From: Streptomyces sp. BK340
GTDB taxonomy: Bacteria > Actinomycetota > Actinomycetes > Streptomycetales > Streptomycetaceae
Assembly (NCBI RefSeq): GCF_007827595.1
Contig: NZ_VISR01000039.1
Location: 20,756 to 84,755 of the forward strand
Reading direction: 5' to 3'
Length of the DNA stretch: 64,000 nucleotides
In this document: positions 34,864 to 43,273 of the stretch, one piece after another
Layout of the letters: each line of letters starts with the position of its first letter
Position numbering within the stretch: position 1 is the first letter of the stretch
Translations under genes and position numbers: made by a program
Notes under the pieces: model-generated
Told to the model about the DNA's origin: nothing
The model's input: the letters and a program-made list of their open reading frames with translations, nothing else
The model's database searches: none

Positions 34864-35237
34864 ATGTCGCATCACATCGTGGAGTGGTTCACGACTTCCG
34901 GCCCGCCCCGGTTCCATCCGTGCCCCTGGTGTCCGCGGCTTCGGAGGGGCCGCCCCCCCCGCCCCGAGGCCACAGGCCCAGGCGCTGGCGGACGAGGAGC
35001 GCACCGTGACCGCGGTGCTGCGCCCTTGGCGCCGGAAGTACCCCAACGTCCCCATGGCCGCGACGGTAACCGAGGGACGCGGCGCGGTTGTTCTGATGCG
35101 GGCCGCCCGGGACGCGGGCCTCCTGGTGGTGGGCCGCCGTGGCATCGAACACCAGATCGGCGTGCACACGGAGGCCCGTCACGCACGCCGCCCTGCACCA
35201 CGTCGGATGCGCTGTTGCTGTGGTTCCGCACGACTGA
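34864..35237 (+). pseudogene. Decayed universal stress protein gene (C-terminal part)
   Basis: After an unrecognisable start, ERTVTAVLRPWRRKYPNVPM and then DAGLLVVGRRGIEHQIGVHT match a second USP domain. One frameshift at about 35172 leads to RPVTHAALHHVGCAVAVVPH and TGA 35235. The first domain is lost. Confidence 0.75.
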
Positions 35238-35255
35238 CACCGCCGCACCACGCCG

Positions 35256-35269
35256 GGGCCGAAGGTCCC
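35256..35269. promoter_or_regulatory. Putative DevR-type box upstream of pflB
   Basis: GGGCCGAAGGTCCC lies 111 bp before the pflB ATG. A degenerate neighbour, GGGACCCAACGGGA, is at 35279. Confidence 0.55.
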
Positions 35270-35379
35270 GGCCGGCCGGGACCCAACGGGATCGCCCGAT
35301 GCCCTGTCCGGCACTCCCCGCCGCGGACCCCCACGACGAGCATCGACAGTGACGAGACTGTCCGACGAGAGGACCTGTG

Positions 35380-37638
35380 ATGACCGCGACGATGACGACC
35401 GGCCCCCTGACCGCCGACACCTGGCGGCAGTTCGCCGGGAGCGGGTGGCGTCAGCGCATCGACGTACGCGACTTCATCCAGGCCAACTACACCCCCTACG
35501 AGGGTGACGCCTCCTTCCTGACCGGCCCCACCGACCGCACCCGTGCGGTCTGGGAGAAGGTCAGCGCGCTGTTCCCGGAGGAGCGGCGCAAGGGCATCCT
35601 CGATGTCGACGCCGCCACCCCCTCCACCATCACCTCGCACGCCCCCGGCTATATCGACCGCGATCGCGAGCTGGTTGTCGGTCTGCAGACCGACGCCCCC
35701 CTCAAGCGCTCGATCATGCCCAACGGCGGCCTGCGCATGGTGGAGAACGGGCTGAAGGCGTACGGCTTCGAGCCCGCCCCGTTCGTGACGAAGGTGTTCG
35801 ACACCTACCGCAAGACTCACAACTCGGGTGTCTTCGACGCCTATACCCCCGCCATGCGCGCCGCCCGCAAGGTCGGCATCATCACCGGCCTGCCCGACGC
35901 CTACGGCCGCGGCCGGATCATAGGCGACTACCGCCGGGTCGCCCTCTACGGCACCGACCGGCTCACCGAGGCCAAACGCGCCGAACGCGCCCTGCTGGAC
36001 GCCCGGCCGTCCACCGCCGACGTCGTCCGCGACCGCGAGGAACTCGCCGAGCAGATCCGGGCGCTGGGCGAGTTGGCCGAGATGGCCGCGTCCTACGGAT
36101 GCGACGTCACCCGGCCCGCGGCCACCGCGCACGAGGCGGTCCAATGGCTCTACCTCGGCTTCCTGGCCGCGGTGAAGGAGCAGAACGGCGCCGCCATGTC
36201 ACTGGGCCGCACCTCCACCTTCCTGGACGTCTACCTCCAGCGGGACCTGGACGAAGGGCTCCTCGACGAGTCCCGCGCCCAGGAGCTGATCGACGACTTC
36301 GTCATCAAACTCCGCATCGTGCGCTTCCTGCGCACCCCCGAGTACGACGCCCTGTTCTCCGGCGACCCCACCTGGGTCACGGAGTCCATAGGCGGCATCG
36401 GCGCCGACGGCCGCCCACTGGTCACCCGCACCTCCTTCCGCTTCCTGCAGACCCTCTACAACCTCGGCCCGGCCCCGGAACCGAACCTCACCGTCCTGTG
36501 GTCGCCCCGACTGCCCGTCGGCTTCAAGGAGTTCTGCGCTCAGGTGTCCATCGACACCAGCTCCATCCAGTACGAGTCCGACGACCTGATGCGCCCGCGC
36601 ACCGGCGACGACACCGCCATCGCCTGCTGCGTCTCCGCCATGGCGGTCGGCAAGCAGATGCAGTTCTTCGGCGCGCGCGTCAACCTCGCCAAGGCCCTGC
36701 TGTACGCCGTCAACGGCGGCCGGGACGAGATGACCGGCGACCAGATCACCCCGGAGATGCCCCCGCTGACCGGCGAGTACCTGGACTTCGACGAGTTGTC
36801 GGTCGCCTACGACCGCGTCCTGGACTGGCTGGCCCAGACCTACGTCGACGCGCTCAACGTCATCCACTACATGCACGACAAATATGCCTACGAGCGCATC
36901 GAGATGGCTCTGCACGATCATCCCGTGCACCGGTTCATGGCCTGCGGCATCGCCGGCCTCTCGGTCACCGTCGACAGCCTCTCCGCCGTCAAGCACGCCC
37001 GCGTGAAGGTCATCCGTGACGCGACCGGACTCGCGGTGGACTTCCATACCGAGGGGGACTTCCCTGCGTACGGCAACAACGACGACCGTGCCGACGCCCT
37101 CGCCGTCGACCTGGTGGAGTCGTTCATGGCGAAGGTGCGCAGGCACCCGACCTACCGCGACGCCGAGCACACTCAGTCGGTGCTGACCATCACCTCGAAC
37201 GTGGTGTACGGCAAGCACACCGGCAACACCCCCGACGGCCGCCGCGCCGGACAGCCCTTCGCCCCCGGCGCCAACCCGATGAACGGCCGTGACAGGCACG
37301 GTGTGGCCGCCTCCGCCCTCTCGGTGGCGAAACTCCCCTACGAGGCCGCCCGCGACGGCATTTCCCTGACCACCACCATCACCCCGGAAGGACTCGGTCA
37401 CGTTCCCGGGGAGCGGGCCGGTCACCTGGTCGGCATCCTCGACGCCTACATGGCTTCGGGCGGTTTCCACATGAACGTCAACGTGCTGGACCGCGCCGTG
37501 CTGGAGGACGCCATGGAGCATCCGGAGAAGTACCCGGCGCTGACGATCAGGGTCTCCGGCTACGCCGTGAACTTCGTCCGCCTGACCCGCGAGCAGCAGC
37601 TCGACGTGATCAGCCGCACATTCCACGGATCGCTGTGA
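35380..37638 (+). CDS. pflB: Pyruvate formate-lyase (formate C-acetyltransferase)
   Basis: The 752-residue glycyl-radical enzyme converts pyruvate and CoA to acetyl-CoA and formate. Catalytic cysteines C416-C417 lie in IACCVSAMAVGKQMQFFGAR, and the radical glycine G727 in RVSGYAVNFVRL. Both positions are within a few residues of the E. coli enzyme (C418/C419, G734), and the protein is full length. ATG 35380, preceded by GAGAGGA, was chosen over the overlapping GTG 35377. Its stop overlaps the activase start. The radical form is destroyed by oxygen, so it can act only in hypoxia. It feeds AdhE and the ADP-forming synthetase. Confidence 0.97.
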   Translation: MTATMTTGPLTADTWRQFAGSGWRQRIDVRDFIQANYTPYEGDASFLTGPTDRTRAVWEKVSALFPEERRKGILDVDAATPSTITSHAPGYIDRDRELVVGLQTDAPLKRSIMPNGGLRMVENGLKAYGFEPAPFVTKVFDTYRKTHNSGVFDAYTPAMRAARKVGIITGLPDAYGRGRIIGDYRRVALYGTDRLTEAKRAERALLDARPSTADVVRDREELAEQIRALGELAEMAASYGCDVTRPAATAHEAVQWLYLGFLAAVKEQNGAAMSLGRTSTFLDVYLQRDLDEGLLDESRAQELIDDFVIKLRIVRFLRTPEYDALFSGDPTWVTESIGGIGADGRPLVTRTSFRFLQTLYNLGPAPEPNLTVLWSPRLPVGFKEFCAQVSIDTSSIQYESDDLMRPRTGDDTAIACCVSAMAVGKQMQFFGARVNLAKALLYAVNGGRDEMTGDQITPEMPPLTGEYLDFDELSVAYDRVLDWLAQTYVDALNVIHYMHDKYAYERIEMALHDHPVHRFMACGIAGLSVTVDSLSAVKHARVKVIRDATGLAVDFHTEGDFPAYGNNDDRADALAVDLVESFMAKVRRHPTYRDAEHTQSVLTITSNVVYGKHTGNTPDGRRAGQPFAPGANPMNGRDRHGVAASALSVAKLPYEAARDGISLTTTITPEGLGHVPGERAGHLVGILDAYMASGGFHMNVNVLDRAVLEDAMEHPEKYPALTIRVSGYAVNFVRLTREQQLDVISRTFHGSL

Positions 37639-38396
37639 GCGTCATGTCCCCGGCCATGGCATCGGGATCGGTCACCGGCCGGATCCACTCCTGGGACCTG
37701 TCCACCGGCGTGGACGGCCCCGGGACCCGGTTCGTCCTCTTCGTCAGCGGCTGCCCCCTGCGCTGCCTCTACTGCGCCAACCCCGACACCTGGCACCTGC
37801 GCGACGGCCGGGAGGCCACCGTCGACGAGGTGATGGAGGAGATCGACAAGTACCGGAACTTCCTCGTCACGGCCGGCGGGGGAGTGACCCTCACCGGCGG
37901 CGAACCCCTGCTCCAGCCGGCCTTCACCGGAGCGGTCCTGCGCCGTTGCAGGGAGGCCGGCCTGCACACCGCTCTCGACACCTCCGGTCTCCTCGGCGCC
38001 CGCGCCACCGACGGCCTGCTCGCCGCCACCGACCTGGTGCTGCTGGACATCAAATCCTTCGACGTCACGACCTACCGAAAGCTGACCGGCGGCGCCCTCG
38101 CCCCCACCCTGAACTTCGCCACCCGCCTCGAACGGCTGGGCAAGCGCGTGTGGATCAGGTACGTCCTGGTGCCCGGCTGGACCGACGACGAGGACGCCGT
38201 CGACGGACTCGCCGGATTCCTCTCCGGCCTCGACTGCGTGGAACGGGTCGACATCCTTCCGTTCCACAAGCTCGGCACCGCCAAGTACGACGCCCTGGGC
38301 ATCCCCTTCCCCCTGCGTGACACACCGGTTCCCGACAGGGCGCTGGTGGACCGGGTACGGGGCCAGTTCCGTGAGCGCGGCCTCGTGGCCCACTGA
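37635..38396 (+). CDS. pflA: Pyruvate formate-lyase-activating enzyme (radical SAM)
   Basis: The 253-residue radical SAM protein carries the 4Fe-4S cysteine motif CPLRCLYC (C40, C44, C47). It also has the SAM-binding GGVTLTGGEPLLQ, then LDIKSFDVTTYRKLTGG and VPGWTDDEDAV. It abstracts hydrogen from the pflB glycine using S-adenosylmethionine. GTG 37635 overlaps the pflB TGA (GTGA), so the two are translationally coupled. An ATG four codons in is an alternative start. Confidence 0.96.
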   Translation: MSVMSPAMASGSVTGRIHSWDLSTGVDGPGTRFVLFVSGCPLRCLYCANPDTWHLRDGREATVDEVMEEIDKYRNFLVTAGGGVTLTGGEPLLQPAFTGAVLRRCREAGLHTALDTSGLLGARATDGLLAATDLVLLDIKSFDVTTYRKLTGGALAPTLNFATRLERLGKRVWIRYVLVPGWTDDEDAVDGLAGFLSGLDCVERVDILPFHKLGTAKYDALGIPFPLRDTPVPDRALVDRVRGQFRERGLVAH

Positions 38397-38410
38397 CGCA
38401 GGCGAAATGG

Positions 38411-38424
38411 AGGCCGACCGGCCC
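38411..38424. promoter_or_regulatory. Putative DevR-type box ahead of the gap remnant
   Basis: AGGCCGACCGGCCC, followed by TGGACC, lies just after pflA. It precedes a degraded GAPDH fragment and, 480 bp on, devS. It is probably the vestigial promoter of the lost gap copy. Confidence 0.4.
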
Positions 38425-38626
38425 TGGACCTCGGCCATCCTGGAAAGAATGGATTCCGACACAGACCGAGGCTGGGCCGACACCGCTGGGTCGCGGAGCG
38501 GACCGTGTCCTGGCTGTCCGGCTGCCGAAGCCTCCACCCCCGTTACGAGCGCAAGCCGGAACACTTCCTCGCCTTCACCGCCATCGCCGCGCCCCTCATA
38601 TGTCATCGCCGGCTTACCAAGTGAAA

Positions 38627-38790
38627 TAGACGTGGTCGGCGACCCCGCCTCGTGCGTCCTGGACGCCCCGCTCACCCAGACGCACGGCGACCTGGCAAGC
38701 TCCTCGGTGGTATCACAACGAATGGGGCTGCACGAACCGCCTGCTCGACCTCACTTCGTACATAGCGACCCGGCTGCCCCGGAGTTGACG
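38627..38790 (+). pseudogene. GAPDH C-terminal remnant
   Basis: IDVVGDPASCVLDAPLTQTH matches residues about 290-310 of the intact GAPDH (IGDPASCVLDAALTQANG). After frameshifts, WYHNEWGCTNRLLDLTSYIA matches its end (WYDNEWGYTNRLLDLTALV). The N-terminal 280 residues are missing. Bases 38425-38626 hold nothing recognisable. Confidence 0.8.
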
Positions 38791-38905
38791 GCTCCGGCCG
38801 ACCGCGCGGTCTCGCTGATCCCTTATCGTCTCCATGTTCGAGCCGCTACCGTGGCAGGTGCACGGGTAAGGCTGCGGCATGCGGTGAGGCGTTGGAGGAA
38901 CAGCG

Positions 38906-40663
38906 GTGGCGAACGCCGAGGAGGCCCGCGAGGCACAGGTACGGCTGCCTCAGTTGCGGCTGGACGAGCTGCTGGAGGAGTTGCAGGCCCGTCTGGACGC
39001 GGCGCGCGGCACCCGGGACCGGGTCCGCAGCCTCCTGGAAGCCGTGCTGTCGGTCGGCCGCGAACTCGACCTGGAGCAGGCGCTGCGCAGCATCGTCGAG
39101 GCCGCGGCGGCCCTGGTCGACGCTGAGTACGCGGCGCTCGGGGTGATCGGACCGGACGGCAAGCGACTGTCCGCCTTCCACACCGTGGGCGTCGACGCTG
39201 AGCAGATCGCGCGCATCGGCCCCTACCCGGAGGGCCACGGCATCCTGGGCGAGCTGATTCGCCACCCCCAGCCGCTGCGCCTGCCCAAGCTCTCCCACCA
39301 CCCTGCTTCCTACGGGTTCCCGGCCCACCACCCGCCGATGAACACCTTTCTCGGCGTTCCGATCCGGGTGCGCGATCACATCTTCGGCAACCTGTACCTG
39401 ACGGAGAAGCGCGGCGGGCAGCAGTTCGACGAGGACGACGAGTCGGTGCTGGCGACGCTGGCCGTGGCGGCCGGCGTGGCGATCGACAACGCCCGTCTTT
39501 ACGAGGAGTCCCGGCTCCGCGAGCGCTGGCTCCAGGCGAACGCCGAGATCACCCACACCCTGATGTCCGGCGCGGACCAGGGCCGGGTGCTGCCGCTGAT
39601 CGCCGAACGGGCCAGGGAGATCACCGCCTCGGCCCTGAGCGTGGTGGCCGTGCCGGTGAGCGGAACCGACACCCTTGCCGTCGAACTCGCCGTAGGCCAG
39701 GACGCCGAAGCGTGGCGAGGGATCATACTGCCCGTCGACGGCACGCTCATCGGGCAGGCGTTCGTCCAGCGGGCGCCGGTCAGTAGCCCGGACATCTTGC
39801 GTGACTCCCGGGACTCGGCCGGTCCGCCGCGCTTCGAAGGGCTCGGACCGGCCGTCGCCGTGCCGATCGGCACGGGCGACGAGGCCCGCGGCGTGGTGCT
39901 GCTGGTCCGGAAGTCGGACGGTCGGGAGTTCTCCGAGAAGGAGACCGAGCCGCTGCAGGTCTTCGCCGCGCAGGCCGCCGTCGCGATGGAGCTGGCGGAA
40001 CGCCGCCAGGACGCCGAACAGATCGCCCTGCTGGAGGACCGCGACCGCATCGCGCGTGATCTGCACGACCTGGCCATCCAACGGCTTTTCGCCACCGGCA
40101 TGACCCTGCAGAGCGCCGGTCGCCGCGTCCAGGACTCGATGGCCTCCGAGCGGATCCTGCGAGCGGTGGACGATCTCGACGAAACCATCAAGATCATCAG
40201 GTCGACAATCTTCGGTCTGCGGTCCCGCCACGACGACGCGGCGCCCGGCCTGCGTTCCCGTGCGGTGCGGGCGATCGGCGAGGCCGCTCCACTTCTGGGC
40301 TTCGCTCCCAGTGTTCGTATGGAGGGCCTGCTCGACACGCACGTGCCCGGTCCGACCGCTGACCACGTCATGGCCGTGCTCACCGAATCCCTGACCAACG
40401 TCGCCCGGCATGCCCGCGCCGACCGCGCCGACGTCGTGCTGGAGACGGACGGCAAGCAGGTCCGCCTGACGGTCACGGACAACGGCGTCGGCATCCCGGA
40501 CGGAGGTCGCCGCAGTGGTCTGACCAACATGGCCGAGCGCGCGCAGAAGCTCGGCGGCGGCATGGAGTTGGAAAGCCCTGTTGGAAAGGGGGCGCGGCTG
40601 GTGTGGCACGCGCCGCTGGGTCAATCGCCGGACTCGACAGAGGGCGGCAGGTCCGCCGGGTGA
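38906..40663 (+). CDS. devS: DevS/DosT-type (OsdK-like) GAF-GAF sensor histidine kinase
   Basis: The 585-residue cytosolic kinase has a coiled N-terminus (about 1-45), GAF-A (60-200), GAF-B (215-370), HisKA_3 with H387 (RDRIARDLHDLAIQRLF) and an HATPase with DNGVGIPDGGRRSGLTNMAER. GAF-A contains SYGFPAHHPPMNTFLGVPIR; in DosS/DosT the His of the corresponding HPPM motif (here H142) binds haem. This sensor may therefore read O2, NO or CO, or the redox state. It is the probable partner of devR at 4692 although unlinked. GTG start with GGAGG nine bases upstream. Confidence 0.92.
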   Translation: MANAEEAREAQVRLPQLRLDELLEELQARLDAARGTRDRVRSLLEAVLSVGRELDLEQALRSIVEAAAALVDAEYAALGVIGPDGKRLSAFHTVGVDAEQIARIGPYPEGHGILGELIRHPQPLRLPKLSHHPASYGFPAHHPPMNTFLGVPIRVRDHIFGNLYLTEKRGGQQFDEDDESVLATLAVAAGVAIDNARLYEESRLRERWLQANAEITHTLMSGADQGRVLPLIAERAREITASALSVVAVPVSGTDTLAVELAVGQDAEAWRGIILPVDGTLIGQAFVQRAPVSSPDILRDSRDSAGPPRFEGLGPAVAVPIGTGDEARGVVLLVRKSDGREFSEKETEPLQVFAAQAAVAMELAERRQDAEQIALLEDRDRIARDLHDLAIQRLFATGMTLQSAGRRVQDSMASERILRAVDDLDETIKIIRSTIFGLRSRHDDAAPGLRSRAVRAIGEAAPLLGFAPSVRMEGLLDTHVPGPTADHVMAVLTESLTNVARHARADRADVVLETDGKQVRLTVTDNGVGIPDGGRRSGLTNMAERAQKLGGGMELESPVGKGARLVWHAPLGQSPDSTEGGRSAG

Positions 40664-41060
40664 GGCCTGGCGTCGGCAGGCGAGCCGCGTCATGACAGCC
40701 GCGACCGCGGTCGGATGGAAGGTGCCAGGACGGACAACCGGCGCCGTCCCGGCCCGCCGGCCCGGACTCGGGTGGGTGGGGCACCCCTGACGAGCACTCT
40801 GGGAGCTCACGGGCAAGGCATGCGGCAGGGAGATGCCACGAAATGACCAGGCGCTGCGGACGCACCATCAACGTCACGCGCCTCGCACCCCACAGTCTTC
40901 CGCCAGCCATGGGACGCGTCTTTCCTGGACACCCCCCCCCGCGTCCCCCACGACAGCCGGTCCCCGTCGCTGTCGTTGACCGCCGGGGAGGCCCGGCGCC
41001 TGGCCGGTCTGCTGCTGTTCCAGGCCGCCGCGGTCGAACCATCCCCGGACTGCCGCGGCG
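40664..41060. other. Gene-poor stretch after devS
   Basis: No intact gene was seen. An inverted repeat, GGACGG/CCGTCC, at about 40726-40747 could end devS transcription. A run of nine C residues lies at about 40930. SLSLTAGEARRLAGLLLFQA near 40970 looks like the end of an unidentified actinobacterial protein now joined to the OsmC remnant. Confidence 0.4.
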
Positions 41061-41063
41061 GAG

Positions 41064-41506
41064 GCGTCGACGTGACGCCCGTCGCCGGCGACGCCTTCGA
41101 GATGCGGGTACCGGGACACACCCTGACCGTCGACCAGCCCCGGGCCGAAGTGGTGGTGGGTTAAGGACACGGCACCCACGCCCGTGGAACTCTTCGTCGC
41201 GTCCGTGGCCGCCTGCACCGCGCACTGGGCGGGCCGATATCCGGACCGGCACGGCCTGAGCCGCGACGGCCTGACCGTCCGGGCGGACTTTCGCACGGCC
41301 GACGACCGCCCCGCACGGGTCGCCGCCCTGTCGATGACCGTGTCAGTCCCCGTCCCTGCCGGCCGAGCGACTGGCCGCGACGCGTGCGGTGGTCTCCCAC
41401 TGCACGGAGAGCAACACACTGGCCGATGCTCCCGAGGTACAAGTGCGCGTACGGTGTGAACCGGAGAGCGCGGAGACACCGCACCGGCACGTCGGCGCGG
41501 GCTGAC
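41064..41506 (+). pseudogene. OsmC-family peroxiredoxin gene, frameshifted
   Basis: DAFEMRVPGHTLTVDQPRAE is followed, after a frameshift and stop at 41164, by PVELFVASVAACTAHWAGRY and DRHGLSRDGLTVRADFRTAD. A third frame contains VVSHCTESNTLADAPEVQVR. These are the successive blocks of OsmC proteins, including the second cysteine region (SHCT). OsmC reduces organic hydroperoxides. At least two frameshifts abolish the product. Confidence 0.75.
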
Positions 41507-41593
41507 ACGCGGCAGACGGCCATCGGATGCCCACGTCGCGACGCAGCAACGACCCCGCCCGGTCGCGTCGCCCTTGGACCGGGCGGCACGTGA

Positions 41594-42577
41594 TCACACG
41601 TCGCCCTCCATCGCCTCCTTCACCGTACGGCGCGGCGAGGCCGGTCCTTCGGGGCCGTACCCGAGCCGGATGACCATCTGCGCGTGCCCACGGGGGCCGT
41701 GGGCCGGGAGACCGCCGAGGACCCGGCGCAGATCGGGCCACTCCATGGTCTGATGAAGAAGCGACGCACGCACTCCGCGCCGGGTGGCGAGCAGAAGCAC
41801 GCGCTCCAGGGCCTGACCAGCCCGCAGCCAATCCGTCCGCCGGTCGTGTGCCGTGGACAGCAGCGCGAGCGTCGGGTGGGTCTCGAAGGCCCGGGCCGGC
41901 AGCACCTCCGAGTGCCGATGCGCCCCGAAGTCCCGCATGGGCATGCGATCGAGCGTGTCCTGCGGCCCCAGCGCCGCTGATGCAAGTCCCAGCGACCGGC
42001 AGTGCGGGGCACGGACCAGCCGGCGGCTCTCGGCTGCTCGGTCGGAGTCCGCGCGGTTGCGCCACTCGGCCTCCCACGTGGCGCGCAGCACCCGGTCAGT
42101 GTCGTCGTGCCCCGTGAAACGCAGGACGGCACCCTCCAGATGGGCCGCCTCGGTCAGCTCGGCGAGCACGTCCGACGGCAGCGGTCGCCCGGAGAAGGGG
42201 AAACGACTGCTGTGCCGACGCCACACCGCCTCGTACAGGCCGGTCGACGGTCCACCGCGGACCGATTCGGCGAGCCGGACCGTGGCGAGCAGAGCGGGCC
42301 GGTCGGGGCAGGGGAGCAGCCGGGTCACCGGCTCCCAGCCGAAGTGGGCCGCGGCGATGCGCAGATTGAGGACCGCGCAACCCACTGATAGATGGACGGC
42401 GCGGCCCACGGGGTCGGTGTGGCGCAGCGCCCGGTCCGCGGCCGCGTGGATGCGTACGGTGCGGGTGCCGGCGTCGAAGCGGAAGCGCCAGGGCTGAGTG
42501 TTGTGCAAGGAGGGTGCGGCCACGGCCGCCGCGACCAGCCGTTCCAGGGCTGGGGCGCCGAGGGTCGACGAGCTCAT
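41594..42577 (-). CDS. Acg-type FMN-binding nitroreductase
   Basis: The 327-residue protein belongs to the Acg family named after DosR-regulated Rv2032. It has AAVAAPSLHNTQPWRFRF at the N-terminus and VGRAVHLSVGCAVLNLRIAA. Next come YEAVWRRHSSRFPFSGRPLP, then LLLATRRGVRASLLHQTMEW and a C-terminal PQMVIRLGYG-like block. Acg proteins resemble two fused nitroreductase halves; flavin storage or sequestration has been suggested and catalysis is unproven. The ATG follows AAGGAG. No clear box is present upstream. Confidence 0.92.
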   Translation of the reverse strand: MSSSTLGAPALERLVAAAVAAPSLHNTQPWRFRFDAGTRTVRIHAAADRALRHTDPVGRAVHLSVGCAVLNLRIAAAHFGWEPVTRLLPCPDRPALLATVRLAESVRGGPSTGLYEAVWRRHSSRFPFSGRPLPSDVLAELTEAAHLEGAVLRFTGHDDTDRVLRATWEAEWRNRADSDRAAESRRLVRAPHCRSLGLASAALGPQDTLDRMPMRDFGAHRHSEVLPARAFETHPTLALLSTAHDRRTDWLRAGQALERVLLLATRRGVRASLLHQTMEWPDLRRVLGGLPAHGPRGHAQMVIRLGYGPEGPASPRRTVKEAMEGDV

Positions 42578-42701
42578 CGGGACTCCTTCCCGCCCCTGTA
42601 CGAGGCCGTCTGGGCTGATGGGTGACCCTCCCCAGCCTTGGTTCCCGTCGGGACGCGTGTAAGGGGTCGTGTGGGTACCGTCGGGCGCTGACCGGCCTTA
42701 G

Positions 42702-42911
42702 GGCACCGCCGAGTACTGGTCGTGGCGCGGCGAAGCCGACGTGCCGCCGAACCTGGTCTGGAGCTACCCGGACCCGCTGCCCGCGGTAGGACCGGTCAAG
42801 GGGTTGCTCGCCTTTTACAACGAGGCGGTCGACATCACCGTGGACGGCGAGCGAGTGGAGCGCCCCATCACCCACTTCAGCAAGACGCTCTCGGGGGAAT
42901 CAGACACATGA
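42702..42911 (+). pseudogene. DUF427 protein, C-terminal fragment
   Basis: AEYWSWRGEADVPPNLVWSY, then PLPAVGPVKGLLAFYNEAVD and ITVDGERVERPITHFSKTLS match the last 60 residues of DUF427 proteins (beta-barrel, unknown function). A stop codon immediately precedes the fragment and no start is present. Confidence 0.75.
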
Positions 42912-43273
42912 CGAGAAGCGACCTCCGCATCCGTCGCAACGGACCGCATCGGTCGGCGGTCGGGCAGACAGTGCCGGGCCTGCGACGTCTGCCAGGGCAT
43001 CGCCAGGTGTCCTGTACCGGGGCCGGTACTGTCTGCGTCACTCGTTCGGCCGTCATCTGTCGCTGGGTCTGCTGGTGCATGCGAACCGGCCAAGGGTCAA
43101 GAATGACCGGCCGCTCCGCTACGACGACCGCCAACCGAAGGCTGCCCCATCTGCTCCTGTTCGAATTGACAGTGGGCTACCGGGCCCTCGTACTGAACAC
43201 GAGGGACCCTTGCTCAAGGGTCTCCCTGTGGTGGATTCCACCACCCGCAATCTCTCCCACTCAGCGAGGCGCC
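42912..43273. other. Leader region of the metallopeptidase gene with two hairpins
   Basis: No gene is visible. A stem built on CCCTT/AAGGG with flanking complementarity (43203-43224) is followed at once by a perfect 7-bp stem GTGGTGG/CCACCAC with loop ATT (43228-43244). Both lie 30-70 bp before the metallopeptidase ATG, so attenuation or mRNA-structure control is conceivable. Confidence 0.45.

Noticed and set aside
42578..42700. DevR-type box upstream of the Acg nitroreductase
   Set aside because: TTCCCGTCGGGAC is an inverted repeat of different order and spacing; no acceptable match was found although the family is a DosR target elsewhere.
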